Shown: in pieces, positions 1-8,270 of the stretch | Layout of the letters: every line of letters begins with the position of its first letter | Position numbering within the stretch: position 1 is the first letter of the stretch | Origin: Erythrobacter sp. | Lineage (GTDB): Bacteria > Pseudomonadota > Alphaproteobacteria > Sphingomonadales > Sphingomonadaceae | Direction: 5' to 3' | Length of the DNA stretch: 16,485 bases | NCBI GenBank assembly: GCA_013214365.1 | Contig: JABSPI010000006.1 | Coordinates: forward strand, 1-16,485 | The notes under the pieces: model-generated | The model's database searches: none | What the model was told of the DNA's origin: nothing | What the model saw: the letters and a program-made list of their open reading frames with translations, nothing else | Translations under genes and position numbers: made by a program

Positions 1-195
1 CTCAACCGCTTTGGCCCGGTGCGCGAGGTGGAGCGAACCCTCGTGTTCGAGGTCGCCTTCGACAGCGTGCACAGCTCAAAACGGCACAAATCGGGGCTGG
101 CCATGCGATTTCCACGCATTCATCGCATCCGCTGGGACAAACCGGTGCACGAAGCGGACCGGATCGAGGCGTTGAAAGCCTTGATCAGGGATTGA
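1..195 (+). CDS. ATP-dependent DNA ligase, C-terminal fragment
   Basis: Only the last 64 codons are in the window, with the TGA at 193-195; the 5' part lies to the left. The segment contains FEVAFDS, then RHKSGLAMRFPRI, then RWDKP followed by an acidic EAD stretch. This series is typical of the OB-fold C-terminus of bacterial ATP-dependent DNA ligases that join nicks using an adenylated lysine. The nucleotidyltransferase domain with its catalytic lysine is outside the window. In many alphaproteobacteria and relatives this ligase type sits beside an Lhr-type helicase and a metallo-beta-lactamase exonuclease, but that context cannot be seen here. The family call is fairly firm; the exact ligase subtype (LigB/LigC/Lhr-associated) is not. 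Confidence 0.82.
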   Translation, partial: LNRFGPVREVERTLVFEVAFDSVHSSKRHKSGLAMRFPRIHRIRWDKPVHEADRIEALKALIRD

Positions 196-245
196 TCACG
201 GGCCGGGCTGCGTTACAGCTTGCGCCCTGTACCTTGGGGGAGAAA

Positions 246-761
246 ATGATGACATACGCCGCCGCGGCCCACACCGCTTTTGACCAGAATCTGGCAATGC
301 TGGATGGCTTGCTTGCCAAGGCGGCGAGGCATGAGGCGGGCGATGATCTGCTCGCGGTGCGGCTGGCCGAAGATATGTTGCCCTTGGCCACCCAGATCCG
401 GTTTGTCGGGCATCAGGTGGTCAACACGCTCAACCTGCTGGCCGGGGGAGATTACACTCTGAGTGAAACCGACCCCGCCACCCTCGCCCAGGCGCGTGCG
501 CATATCACCGATTTGCGCGCAATGATGGCCGATCATCCCGCCCAAGACTGGGCCGGGTCCGGTGAACAGGTGGAGTTTGGCCCGGGGCAAGGATACACGT
601 TCGCCGCGCAAGCCCACGAATACACCCGCGATTGGGCGCTGCCCAATTTCTATTTCCACGCCGTCACCGCTTACGCCATTTTGCGGCACCAAGGCCTCGC
701 CATCGGTAAGGCTGATTTTCTGCCCTATATGATGCGGTATCTGGTGCAGCCGTCAGGCTAG
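246..761 (+). CDS. DUF1993 domain-containing protein
   Basis: This 171-residue protein matches the DUF1993 family, an uncharacterised group usually placed near the DinB/YfiT helical-bundle superfamily. The key signature is LPNFYFHAVTAYAILRHQG at residues 132-150, preceded by a MLPLATQIRFVGHQV helix around residues 44-58. The ATG at 246 was chosen because a GGGGGAG ribosome-binding site lies just before it and homologues start close to this point; an in-frame ATT/ATG-like extension to 192 overlaps the ligase stop and lacks such a site. There is no signal peptide or membrane segment, so a cytoplasmic protein is expected. It lies 50 nt after the ligase and could be cotranscribed with it. Its biochemical role is unknown; nothing in the neighbours points to a substrate. 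Confidence 0.9.
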   Translation: MMTYAAAAHTAFDQNLAMLDGLLAKAARHEAGDDLLAVRLAEDMLPLATQIRFVGHQVVNTLNLLAGGDYTLSETDPATLAQARAHITDLRAMMADHPAQDWAGSGEQVEFGPGQGYTFAAQAHEYTRDWALPNFYFHAVTAYAILRHQGLAIGKADFLPYMMRYLVQPSG

Positions 762-767
762 AACGCG

Positions 768-1337
768 CTATTCGCCCAGCGCCGCGGCGACCGCTTCCAT
801 GTGATCCTTGGCGTTGTGCGCATAATGCGCGACGCCCATTTTCATGCCCATGATCGCGGCATCAGGCAGCTCGCGCATCAATTTGGCCGGGCGACCCGCC
901 CACAATTCGCGTTCGCCCATCACCTTGCGCTCGGTCAGCATCGCGCCAGCGCCCAGCATCGCATCGGACGCGATCACCGATTTGTTCATCGCAATCGCGC
1001 CCAGCCCGACAAAGCCGCGATCGTGGATCGTGCAACCATGGACCATCGCCATATGCCCGATCAGCACATCATCACCGATGATCAACGGACAGCCGTCGGG
1101 ATCGCCGGGCTTGGGCCCGTCGCAATGCAACACGCTGCCATCTTGGACATTGGTGCGTTCGCCAATCCGGATATGCGAGACATCCGCGCGCAGCACGCAA
1201 TTGTACCAGATTGAGGAACCCGCTCCGATCTCGACATCGCCAATGATCGTGCACCCCGGCGCGATAAAGGCTGTCTCGTGGATTTTGGGCGTTTTGCCGT
1301 GGATCGGGATGATATTGGCCCCCGGATGGGCGGTCAT
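768..1337 (-). CDS. Gamma-carbonic anhydrase-like hexapeptide-repeat protein
   Basis: This 189-residue protein is a left-handed beta-helix of the gamma-carbonic anhydrase/YrdA/PaaY group. Hexapeptide repeats run through most of residues 20-150. Three histidines, H71 (in SVLHCD), H95 and H100 (in IGHMAMVHGC), match the three zinc or metal ligands of the family, and R50 and Q65 lie in the conserved RADV and TNVQDGS blocks. Family members include true carbonic anhydrases and thioesterases, so enzymatic activity is inferred. The ATG at 1337 is preferred because GGGGAG lies 8 nt before it; an ATG at 1367 would add ten residues. The gene starts 42 nt after the preceding GNAT stop and may be the last gene of the hemB transcript. 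It ends six bases from the convergent DUF1993 stop. Confidence 0.92.
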   Translation of the reverse strand: MTAHPGANIIPIHGKTPKIHETAFIAPGCTIIGDVEIGAGSSIWYNCVLRADVSHIRIGERTNVQDGSVLHCDGPKPGDPDGCPLIIGDDVLIGHMAMVHGCTIHDRGFVGLGAIAMNKSVIASDAMLGAGAMLTERKVMGERELWAGRPAKLMRELPDAAIMGMKMGVAHYAHNAKDHMEAVAAALGE

Positions 1338-1379
1338 GGCTGCTGCTCCCCAAATGCATGGCCCCAAATGGCCGGTGAA

Positions 1380-1937
1380 TTAGCCAGTAGAGCGAAAGGT
1401 CAATTGGTCAATCGAATAGACGATCACCGTTCCATAGGGCTTTGCCCAATAGCTGTCTTCAAAGTCGAGGTCGCGGCGGCGCACCATGCCCAGCCGCTCC
1501 ATCAGGCCCCAACTGCTGGTGTTGCCAGCAACAGTCAAAGCGATGATTTCATCAGCGCCAAACCGGTCAAACCCGACATCGAGGCTCGCGCGGGCCGCCT
1601 CTTTGGCATATCCTTGCCCCCACGCCTCCTCGCGCAGGCGCCAGCCCACCTCCATCATGCCGAACGGGCCGGCCTCCTCGTTGCAGCGTTTGAGCCCGCA
1701 AAAGCCCAAGACATCGCCATCGCTCTTGCGCTCCACCACCCAGAATGTGTGACCATGATCGCGGCGATACCCCTCCAGCCGCGCGCGCGCACTGGCTCGG
1801 GTCGCCTCATCAGCCACCCCGCCCAGCCATTGCATGACCGCGTGCGTGTTGGTGCCTTCCCAAAACGGCGCCCAGTCCTCCTCGCGCCAATCGCGCAAAA
1901 TCAACCGCTCGGTTTCAAGGCGGAATGCATCAGTCAT
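1380..1937 (-). CDS. GNAT family N-acetyltransferase (second of a tandem pair)
   Basis: This 185-residue protein is a GCN5-related acetyltransferase of the RimJ/RimL-like type, which transfers acetyl groups from acetyl-CoA to amines on proteins or small molecules. The N-terminal LETERLILRDW strand and the acetyl-CoA pyrophosphate-binding loop EEAWGQGYAKEAA at about residues 108-120 are clear, followed by the late GNTSSWGLMERLGM helix region. The ATG at 1937 overlaps the upstream GNAT stop in an 8-bp ATGACTGA arrangement; a GTG immediately before it is the alternative start. The protein has the same length as its upstream neighbour and aligns with it over the whole length, so the pair probably arose by tandem duplication. 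The substrate cannot be predicted. Confidence 0.9.
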   Translation of the reverse strand: MTDAFRLETERLILRDWREEDWAPFWEGTNTHAVMQWLGGVADEATRASARARLEGYRRDHGHTFWVVERKSDGDVLGFCGLKRCNEEAGPFGMMEVGWRLREEAWGQGYAKEAARASLDVGFDRFGADEIIALTVAGNTSSWGLMERLGMVRRRDLDFEDSYWAKPYGTVIVYSIDQLTFRSTG

Positions 1938-2487
1938 CACGATTTAAAACATAGACGTGTTGATGGCATAATGGATGGCTTGTGGGGATGGACGGATGGT
2001 CGAAATCAAGCTCGCGCAGGTGTGAGAAGCCCAATTTGCGCATGAGCGCCTGGCTAGGGAGATTGGTCACTGCAGTGTAGGAAACCAGACGCGGAAAATC
2101 GGTGTTGCGCCAAAACCAGTTCACGCAAGCCTTGGCCGCTTCATGGGCGTATCCTTTGCGCCAATACATTTGCGCGATGCGCCACCCTATCTCGATATCC
2201 CCTTCAACAGGGGTCCCCAGTGCAGCCGCAAGTCCGGTAAATCCCAAAAACTGGCCATCGCGTTTGCGCTCGAGGGCAAACAAGCCAAACCCATAGGTCG
2301 CAAAATGGGCCTCGATCCGGTCGACCAGCGCATCGCTTTGGTCGCGGGTTAATGGCGCGCGAAAATGCTGCATCACCATGGGATCGGCATTCATGCACGC
2401 AAAGGGTTCGCGATCCTCAGATCGCCACGCGCGAAGGATCAGGCGCTCCGTCTCGAACCCATGGATACAGCACCCCGGCTCACCCAT
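1930..2487 (-). CDS. GNAT family N-acetyltransferase (first of a tandem pair)
   Basis: This 185-residue protein is another RimJ/RimL-like GNAT acetyltransferase. It has FETERLILRAW at residues 11-21, the beta-4 strand EGDIEIGWRI, the acyl-CoA loop QMYWRKGYAHEAAKA, and the conserved NLPSQALMRKLGF motif near the C-terminus. Its ATG at 2487 overlaps the hemB stop codon (ATGGGTGA, 8 bp), which implies translational coupling to hemB. Its own stop overlaps the next GNAT gene in the same way. The acyl-CoA loop reads RKG where its sister reads GQG, so the pair may have diverged in activity. The position next to hemB gives no firm substrate clue; a link to heme or protein N-terminal acetylation is only speculation. 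Confidence 0.9.
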   Translation of the reverse strand: MGEPGCCIHGFETERLILRAWRSEDREPFACMNADPMVMQHFRAPLTRDQSDALVDRIEAHFATYGFGLFALERKRDGQFLGFTGLAAALGTPVEGDIEIGWRIAQMYWRKGYAHEAAKACVNWFWRNTDFPRLVSYTAVTNLPSQALMRKLGFSHLRELDFDHPSIPTSHPLCHQHVYVLNRDD

Positions 2488-3475
2488 TGAGCAGCCGCGC
2501 AGCGCGGGGCGCGTGATAGGTCAAAACCCCGCTGCACCCGGCCCGCTTGAACGCCATCAACGTCTCGAGCACCAATGCATCGCGATCGCCCGCGCCCGCC
2601 GCTGCGGCGGCTTCGATCATCGCATATTCGCCGCTCACCTGATAAGCGAAGACCGGCACATCAAAATTGTCATGCACCCGCCGCACAATATCGAGATAGG
2701 CAAGGCCGGGCTTGACCATGACGCTATCGGCGCCCTCGGCAATGTCGAGCTCAACCTCGCGCAGGGCCTCTTGCGTGTTGGCCGGATCCATCTGGTAGGT
2801 TTTCTTATCGCCTTTGAGCAATCCGCCCGAGCCCACCGCATCGCGGAAGGGTCCGTAAAATGCGCTCGCATATTTGGCCGCATAGCTCATGATCTGGACA
2901 TTGTGATGCTCGCCCATTTCAAGCGCCATGCGGATCGCGTGAATGCGGCCGTCCATCATATCGGAAGGGGCAATGATATCTGCACCGGCCTCAGCCTGGT
3001 TGATCGCCTGATCGACCAGAGCGGAAACGGTTGCATCATTGGCGACATAACCTTTGTCATCGAGCAAGCCATCCTGCCCATGGCTGGTGTAAGGGTCGAG
3101 AGCGACATCAGTCAGCACGCCCAGATCATCCCCGCAGGCATCCTTGATCGCGCGGATCGCGCGGCACATCAGATTATCGGGATTGTGCGCCTCGGCACCA
3201 TCATCGCTGCGCCGCTCGGCTTGGGTATTGGGGAACAAGGCGACCACCGGAATGCCCAGAGCCACCGCCTCTTTCGCGCGCGCGGCAATGCCATCAACCG
3301 ACCAGCGCGAGACACCCGGCAACGAGGCGACAGGCTGCTCAACCCCGTCCCCTTCGGTGACAAAGAGCGGCCAGATCAAATCGGCCGGAGTGATCAGGGT
3401 CTCACGGTGAAGCGCTCTGCTCCATCCGGTGGCACGGGTGCGACGCAGACGCGTATTGGGATAAGAACCATTCAT
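2480..3475 (-). CDS. hemB: Delta-aminolevulinic acid dehydratase (porphobilinogen synthase)
   Basis: HemB condenses two molecules of 5-aminolevulinate to porphobilinogen, the second common step of heme and other tetrapyrrole synthesis, in the cytoplasm. The 331-residue length is normal. The two active-site lysines are K201 in SYAAKYAS and K255 in MVKPGLAYLD. The metal-site loop reads DVALDPYTSHGQDG (123-136). Zinc enzymes carry three cysteines at the equivalents of A125, D127 and D135, so this is the magnesium-type class seen in Bradyrhizobium and Pseudomonas. The ATG at 3475 (MNGSYPNTRLRR) is the first ATG in frame; a TTG at 3511 is possible but unlikely. The gene follows the M23 peptidase by 64 nt and overlaps the next GNAT gene by 8 bp. 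Confidence 0.97.
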   Translation of the reverse strand: MNGSYPNTRLRRTRATGWSRALHRETLITPADLIWPLFVTEGDGVEQPVASLPGVSRWSVDGIAARAKEAVALGIPVVALFPNTQAERRSDDGAEAHNPDNLMCRAIRAIKDACGDDLGVLTDVALDPYTSHGQDGLLDDKGYVANDATVSALVDQAINQAEAGADIIAPSDMMDGRIHAIRMALEMGEHHNVQIMSYAAKYASAFYGPFRDAVGSGGLLKGDKKTYQMDPANTQEALREVELDIAEGADSVMVKPGLAYLDIVRRVHDNFDVPVFAYQVSGEYAMIEAAAAAGAGDRDALVLETLMAFKRAGCSGVLTYHAPRAARLLNG

Positions 3476-3539
3476 AGCTTTAGGCTTGCCGGAAATCTGA
3501 CCCGCAATCAATCGGCTATGCCATTCTCACGGGAAAGAC

Positions 3540-5252
3540 CTAGCCAATCTGCTCGGCGGTGTTGATCTTTTCAACCTCGCGCACAGGACCCTCAACCCGC
3601 GCAGCTTGCGGCTCCAGATCCTCCAGCGCCGCGCCCGGCGCAACCTCGCGCAGCTCGCTCAGCTGGCGGCGAAAATCGCGAAGCTCGGCCCCTTCCAAGA
3701 CCGCGCGCGAAACGTAATCAACGCTGGCCGGATTGATCGAGCGGCCATTGCGATACATCTCGTAGTGCAAATGCGGTCCGGTCGAGAGCCCGGTCGAACC
3801 GACATAGCCGATCACCTGGCCCCGCTGTACGCTTTGACCGCGGCGCACCGCCATCCGGCTCATATGGCAATAGCGCGTCTCAAGCTTGCCGCCATGATCC
3901 AGTTTGACCGTGATCCCGCATCCACCCGCACGGCCAGCGGAAACCACCCGGCCATCGGTGACTGCAACAATCGGCGTGCCGCGGCTGGCGCGATAATCGA
4001 GACCGGCATGCATTCGGCGATAACCCAAGATCGGATGGCGCCGCATGCCGTAACCGGACGAAACCGGACCAGGCACCGGCCTAACCAATCCGCGCCGCTG
4101 CTCTCCCACGCCGGAGGCCTCGTAGAATTCGCCATCCTCGCCCCAACGCATCAATTGCACCCGCGGCTCACCGCGGCGCTCGATCCCGGCATAGAGCAAT
4201 TGACCCGCTTGGCGCTCGCCTGTCGCTGCACGGCGATACGCGATGATGATATCAAACTGATCGATTGCGCGGATGTCGCGGTTCATATCGAGATGCCCGC
4301 CCACCGTGCGCAAATAATCCTGCACCGCACTGGCCGGGACACCGGCGGCGCGCATCGAACGATAAAGGCTTGAGCCAACCTCGCCGCGCACGCGCAGCGG
4401 CGTATCGTCCACCCGGATCACATTGCGCGCAAGCGCGAGCGCGCCACCTTGTCCCGTCGCCTCATCAGCGCCCTGGCGGTCAATCGCCAGCTCCAGATCA
4501 AACCGCGCACGAAATTTGAGCGTGGTGAGCGGCCGCTCCATCCCCTCGCCAGGGCGGCGACCCAAAACGATATCCATTTGGGTCCCCGGCGCAATCTCCT
4601 CCAGAGGAATTGCACTCGAAATCAAACCGCCAACCCGGTCGATATCAACCGCCGAAACGCCCGCCCGGCGCAAAGTGCTGACAAAACTGTCGCCTGCACC
4701 AAGCGTGGCGACCACCGCGATCTGGGGCCGTTCCGGCACATTTTCCAGCGGGGTAACCGCAGCGGTGGGGCCCATCCGGCGCCCGCTTTCGGCACCCAGG
4801 CCCAAAGGCATAATCGCTTGGCTGCGAAACTCATCGCGGATCGCATCGCTTTGGGGCATCGGCGCAGGAGCAGCCAGCGATGACAGGCTGGGCCAGAAGG
4901 ACAGCGCAAAAGCCCCCAAGGCAAGCATAGTCGCAAGGCCTCGAAACCACCGGCGGCTACCGATATCTTCAGCCAGATCAGGTGTGAGGTCGAGCTGCTC
5001 AAGCGACGTGTTGGAGCGCAACCGCCATTCATCATAGCGTTCACGCCAACCATTGACCCTGGCCAGGACTTGCCGCTTGACCTTGTCGCTGCCGGTTGGC
5101 GGTCCAAGCTGCTGTGACTTTTGGAAATAGGGTGCCAGATCGCGCTTGGTTTGGGCATCAACTTGCGCTTGCGAAACCGGCACAAGCCCGCGCGGCTGCG
5201 GATCAGCAGCGCCTTGCGGGTCGGATTCAGAGATGTCGCGCGCGTTATCCAA
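3540..5252 (-). CDS. Membrane-anchored M23 family metallopeptidase
   Basis: This 570-residue protein probably cuts peptidoglycan cross-bridges in the periplasm or regulates an enzyme that does. A cytoplasmic N-terminal stretch of about 100 residues is followed by one membrane helix (about 103-127). A LysM/OapA-like central region comes next (roughly 175-390), then a C-terminal LytM domain. In that domain H415 and D419 (HAGLD) and H494/H496 (HLH) match the zinc and catalytic positions, with H463 in YCHMS, so the site appears intact. Start choice: a TTG at 5252 has GGAAGAG 7 nt upstream. The frame stays open to 5474, but that extension is Cys-rich and unlike the family. The gene diverges from the helicase and runs towards hemB. 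The M23 assignment is firm; the start is moderate. Confidence 0.9.
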   Translation of the reverse strand: MDNARDISESDPQGAADPQPRGLVPVSQAQVDAQTKRDLAPYFQKSQQLGPPTGSDKVKRQVLARVNGWRERYDEWRLRSNTSLEQLDLTPDLAEDIGSRRWFRGLATMLALGAFALSFWPSLSSLAAPAPMPQSDAIRDEFRSQAIMPLGLGAESGRRMGPTAAVTPLENVPERPQIAVVATLGAGDSFVSTLRRAGVSAVDIDRVGGLISSAIPLEEIAPGTQMDIVLGRRPGEGMERPLTTLKFRARFDLELAIDRQGADEATGQGGALALARNVIRVDDTPLRVRGEVGSSLYRSMRAAGVPASAVQDYLRTVGGHLDMNRDIRAIDQFDIIIAYRRAATGERQAGQLLYAGIERRGEPRVQLMRWGEDGEFYEASGVGEQRRGLVRPVPGPVSSGYGMRRHPILGYRRMHAGLDYRASRGTPIVAVTDGRVVSAGRAGGCGITVKLDHGGKLETRYCHMSRMAVRRGQSVQRGQVIGYVGSTGLSTGPHLHYEMYRNGRSINPASVDYVSRAVLEGAELRDFRRQLSELREVAPGAALEDLEPQAARVEGPVREVEKINTAEQIG

Positions 5253-5283
5253 ACTTGGACTCTTCCGAAAAACAAACGCGCAT
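5245..5283 (-). other. Possible 12-codon leader ORF overlapping the M23 start
   Basis: A short ATG-initiated frame reads MRVCFSEESKFG and stops with a TAA at 5245-5247. That stop overlaps the proposed TTG start of the M23 gene by 8 nt, and the frame contains the GGAAGAG ribosome-binding site used by that start. Such an arrangement could help ribosomes reinitiate at a weak start codon. It may equally be chance, since there is no clear ribosome-binding site of its own beyond an AGAG six bases before the ATG. Confidence 0.25.
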
Positions 5284-5540
5284 AGGCGCTCTAAAAGACA
5301 CTCACCGCGTGCAATCAGCGCGGGAACAGTCCGCTTTTCTGCCCGTTTCGAATAGCAGTCAAAGAAAATGTCCACACTGCACACGGTCAATCGAGTCTGG
5401 CGTGCGGCAAGACGAAACACCGCAGCGATACGATGCATGCCGCCCATTGCAATTGTGGAAGAGCCGGTGATCAATCAATTGCCCCGGCGCCCAGAGCCTG
5501 ACAGATAGAAAACGTGACCCTTAACCACCGCAACTCAGTC
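5253..5540. promoter_or_regulatory. Divergent intergenic region between M23 peptidase and helicase
   Basis: This 288-nt stretch separates the divergent M23 and helicase genes and must hold promoters for both. It is less GC-rich than the flanking genes. On the minus strand two TTGAC hexamers are present around 5385-5390 and 5357-5362, but no good -10 box lies 16-18 nt downstream of either. Two CAATTG palindromes lie near 5450 and 5475. No terminator, RNA gene or further coding region could be recognised. Confidence 0.4.
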
Positions 5541-8246
5541 ATGGATGACAGCCGCGTCAAAGCGGTGCTCGGGCCGACCAATACCGGCAAGACCCATCTC
5601 GCGATTGAGCGGATGTGCGCCCATTCCTCGGGGATGATGGGCTTTCCGCTGCGGCTTTTGGCGCGCGAGGTCTATGACCGGGTGCGCGCGATCAAAGGCG
5701 ATAAGGCGGTCGCGTTGATCACCGGGGAGGAGCGGATCGAACCGCCCGATGCGCGCTATTTTTGCTGCACCGCTGAGGCGATGGATCGCCTGGGTGCAGG
5801 CGCCAATGGTCGGCACGCTTTTGTGGCGCTTGATGAGGCACAGATTGGCGCCGATCCTGAACGCGGTCACATTTTCACCGACCGCCTGCTGCATGCGCGC
5901 GGCCGCGAAGAGACGATGATATTGGGTTCGGCCACGCTTGAGCCGGTCGTGCGGGCATTGATCCCGCGCGCTGAAATGGTTGAACGGCCGCGCTTTTCTA
6001 CCCTCACCCATGCGGGCAGCGCCAAATTGTCGCGTCTGCCACCGCGCAGCGCGGTGGTCGCGTTTTCGACCGAGCAGGTTTACGCCATGGCCGAAGCCTT
6101 GCGCCGATTTCGCGGCGGCGCGGCGGTGGTGATGGGCGCTTTGTCGCCGGAAACCCGCAACAAACAGGTCGAATTGTTCCAAAATGGCGAGGTCGACTAC
6201 ATCGTCGCCACCGATGCCATCGGGATGGGCCTCAATCTCGACCTCCACCATGTTGCTTTCGCCGCCTTGACCAAGTTTGACGGGCAGCGCAAGCGCCGCC
6301 TGACCCCGGCGGAAATGGCTCAGATTGCCGGGCGCGCCGGGCGCCACCAACGCGATGGCAGTTTCGGCACGCTCACCGGGGGCGGCAGCCGCACCGGCGC
6401 CCCGCTCGAATTTGCCGAAGAGGAAATCTACGCCATCGAGGAGCACAGTTTCGCCCCTCTCACCAAACTCTATTGGCGCGAGGCACAGCCGCGGTTTGAC
6501 ACGCTCGACGTGCTGATCGGGGATCTGGAGGCGCGCCCCAATGATGAAATGTTGCGCGCCGCCCCGCAGGCGATCGATCTTGCTGTGCTCAAACGGCTCG
6601 CCAGCGAGCCGATCGCGGCCAAAATCAAGGGCTCGGCCAATGTGAGGCGGTTTTGGGAGGCCTGTTGCCTGCCCGATTTCCGCCAATTGGGTGTGGACCC
6701 GCATGCACGTTTTGTCGCGCGCCTCTGGCAGGATTTGCAAGATGGCTATATTGGCGCCGACTTTGTCGCTGCGCGGATCGCTGAATTGGACCGTATGCAG
6801 GGCGACATTGACACTCTACAGGGAAGGATAGCCGCGATCCGTTCCTGGGCCTATATCTGTCAGCGGCCCGACTGGGTGCTCGCCCGCGATGAGATGGCGG
6901 CGCGTGCCCGGGCGGTGGAAGCCAAACTTTCTGATGCGCTGCATGCGCGTCTAACCGAACGGTTCGTCAATCGGAGGACGACAATTTTGATGAAGTCGCT
7001 GGGACAAGATGGCAGCGCGCTGCCGGTCAAGCTGGAAGAAGACGGACGCGTGAGCGTTGAGGGCGAGACCATTGGTCGGCTCGACGGCTTTCGTTTTTCG
7101 GTCGACCCCGACACCGGCCTTGCCGATCGCAAAATGCTTTTGGCGGCCGGGGAAAAGGCGTTGCCGGGCATTCTGGCGCAGCGCGCCGATCAATTGCTCG
7201 CGGCGGGGATGGATGATCTGTCGATCGAACAGGGCAAGATCAATTGGCAGGGCCGTGAATTGGCCGAGATTGCAATGCCCGACGATTTCTCCACCGCGCG
7301 GCTGACCCTAACCCGCGAAATCACCGCTCTGCCCGACGCGGCCAAGGCCAAGCTGGAAACAGGGCTCACCCAATGGCTCAACACCAAGCTGGAACCGCTG
7401 GCCCCGCTGCGCAAGCTGGCCGAAGCGGCAAATGATCCCGAGGCGGGGAGCCAGGCGCGCGCTTTGCTGGTCACCTTGATCGAGGCGCGCGGCGTGATCG
7501 GGCGCGACAAAGCCGGGCTTGAACACCTGCCCAAGGAAATGCGGCCTTTCCTGCGCAAGCTGGGCGTGACCTTTGGTGCGCTCGACATATTTGCGCGCGA
7601 CCTGCTCAAACCGGCCCCGCGGCAATTGTTGCACGCATTGGGCCTTGATTCGCGCCCCTTGCAAGAAGCGATGCTGCCCGTCCTTGCGCAAGCAAATCCG
7701 GTGCCGGCGGGGTATCGTTTGGCAGGCAAACAGCTGATCCGGGTCGATCTGGCCGAGAAAATCCTGCGCGCCGCATTCGAAGCGCGGGCCAAAGCGACGC
7801 AAGCCGACCCCAAACAGCGCAATGTCCGTTTCCGGCTGGATCTGGCGCTGCCGATTTCGATCGGTTTGGAACAGGACAATGCCTGCCGCCTGTTGGGCAG
7901 CGCCGGTTTCCGCTTGCACCGCGCCCAACCTCTGGCGGAGGGCGCTTTTGGCCCCGCAGCGCCCGACAATTGGACCTGGCGCCCGCGCCGAACCGGTGAT
8001 CAACGGCGTGAGCACCAAAAATCGCGCGGCAAAGGGAACACAGCCGACCCCAAAAGGGGACACAAAACCGGCGAGCGGCACGCAAAAGGGGCCAAGCCGA
8101 ACCGCAAGGATGGTCGCGACAATACGCGGCGCGGACCCAAGAAAGGACCCCGCAGCGGAGCGAACAAAGCCGCGCCGCGGCATGACACCGGCCCAGCGCG
8201 GGCGCGCGGTGCATTTGATGGGTTGGCGGATTTGTTGGGCCAATGA
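5541..8246 (+). CDS. Suv3-like DExH RNA helicase with basic C-terminal tail
   Basis: This 901-residue superfamily 2 helicase resembles the mitochondrial RNA helicase Suv3 and is expected to unwind RNA with ATP, perhaps in RNA decay or ribosome handling. Motifs in order are Walker A GPTNTGKT (11-18), DEAQ Walker B (98-101), SAT (130-132), VATDAIGMGL motif V (221-230) and QIAGRAGR motif VI (260-267). A long helical region without obvious motifs follows. From about residue 815 a tail of roughly 80 residues is rich in Lys, Arg and Gly and probably disordered, which suits RNA binding. ATG 5541 is preferred because homologues begin close to the MDDSRVKAVLGPTN sequence; GTG 5514 is the alternative, and neither has a strong ribosome-binding site. 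The S4 protein gene follows 24 nt later. Confidence 0.92.
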   Translation: MDDSRVKAVLGPTNTGKTHLAIERMCAHSSGMMGFPLRLLAREVYDRVRAIKGDKAVALITGEERIEPPDARYFCCTAEAMDRLGAGANGRHAFVALDEAQIGADPERGHIFTDRLLHARGREETMILGSATLEPVVRALIPRAEMVERPRFSTLTHAGSAKLSRLPPRSAVVAFSTEQVYAMAEALRRFRGGAAVVMGALSPETRNKQVELFQNGEVDYIVATDAIGMGLNLDLHHVAFAALTKFDGQRKRRLTPAEMAQIAGRAGRHQRDGSFGTLTGGGSRTGAPLEFAEEEIYAIEEHSFAPLTKLYWREAQPRFDTLDVLIGDLEARPNDEMLRAAPQAIDLAVLKRLASEPIAAKIKGSANVRRFWEACCLPDFRQLGVDPHARFVARLWQDLQDGYIGADFVAARIAELDRMQGDIDTLQGRIAAIRSWAYICQRPDWVLARDEMAARARAVEAKLSDALHARLTERFVNRRTTILMKSLGQDGSALPVKLEEDGRVSVEGETIGRLDGFRFSVDPDTGLADRKMLLAAGEKALPGILAQRADQLLAAGMDDLSIEQGKINWQGRELAEIAMPDDFSTARLTLTREITALPDAAKAKLETGLTQWLNTKLEPLAPLRKLAEAANDPEAGSQARALLVTLIEARGVIGRDKAGLEHLPKEMRPFLRKLGVTFGALDIFARDLLKPAPRQLLHALGLDSRPLQEAMLPVLAQANPVPAGYRLAGKQLIRVDLAEKILRAAFEARAKATQADPKQRNVRFRLDLALPISIGLEQDNACRLLGSAGFRLHRAQPLAEGAFGPAAPDNWTWRPRRTGDQRREHQKSRGKGNTADPKRGHKTGERHAKGAKPNRKDGRDNTRRGPKKGPRSGANKAAPRHDTGPARARGAFDGLADLLGQ

Positions 8247-8270
8247 TGGTGTCGCAATGATGCTGGCGCG

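Noticed and set aside
1348..1370. Direct repeat CCCCAAATG twice, 14 bp apart, before the carbonic anhydrase-like gene
   Set aside because: It is short and includes the ribosome-binding region; nothing else suggests a regulatory role.
2378..3565. Long plus-strand open frame opposite hemB
   Set aside because: It is a shadow of high-GC codon usage on the hemB strand. HemB has full family motifs, and the plus-strand frame has none and no ribosome-binding site.
5253..5474. N-terminal extension of the M23 peptidase frame
   Set aside because: The sequence is Cys-rich and unlike the rest of the protein, lacks a clear ribosome-binding site and occupies the needed promoter space. It is not excluded outright.
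5535..6740. 401-codon minus-strand open frame opposite the helicase
   Set aside because: The helicase motifs on the plus strand are unambiguous; this frame has no domain or start signal.
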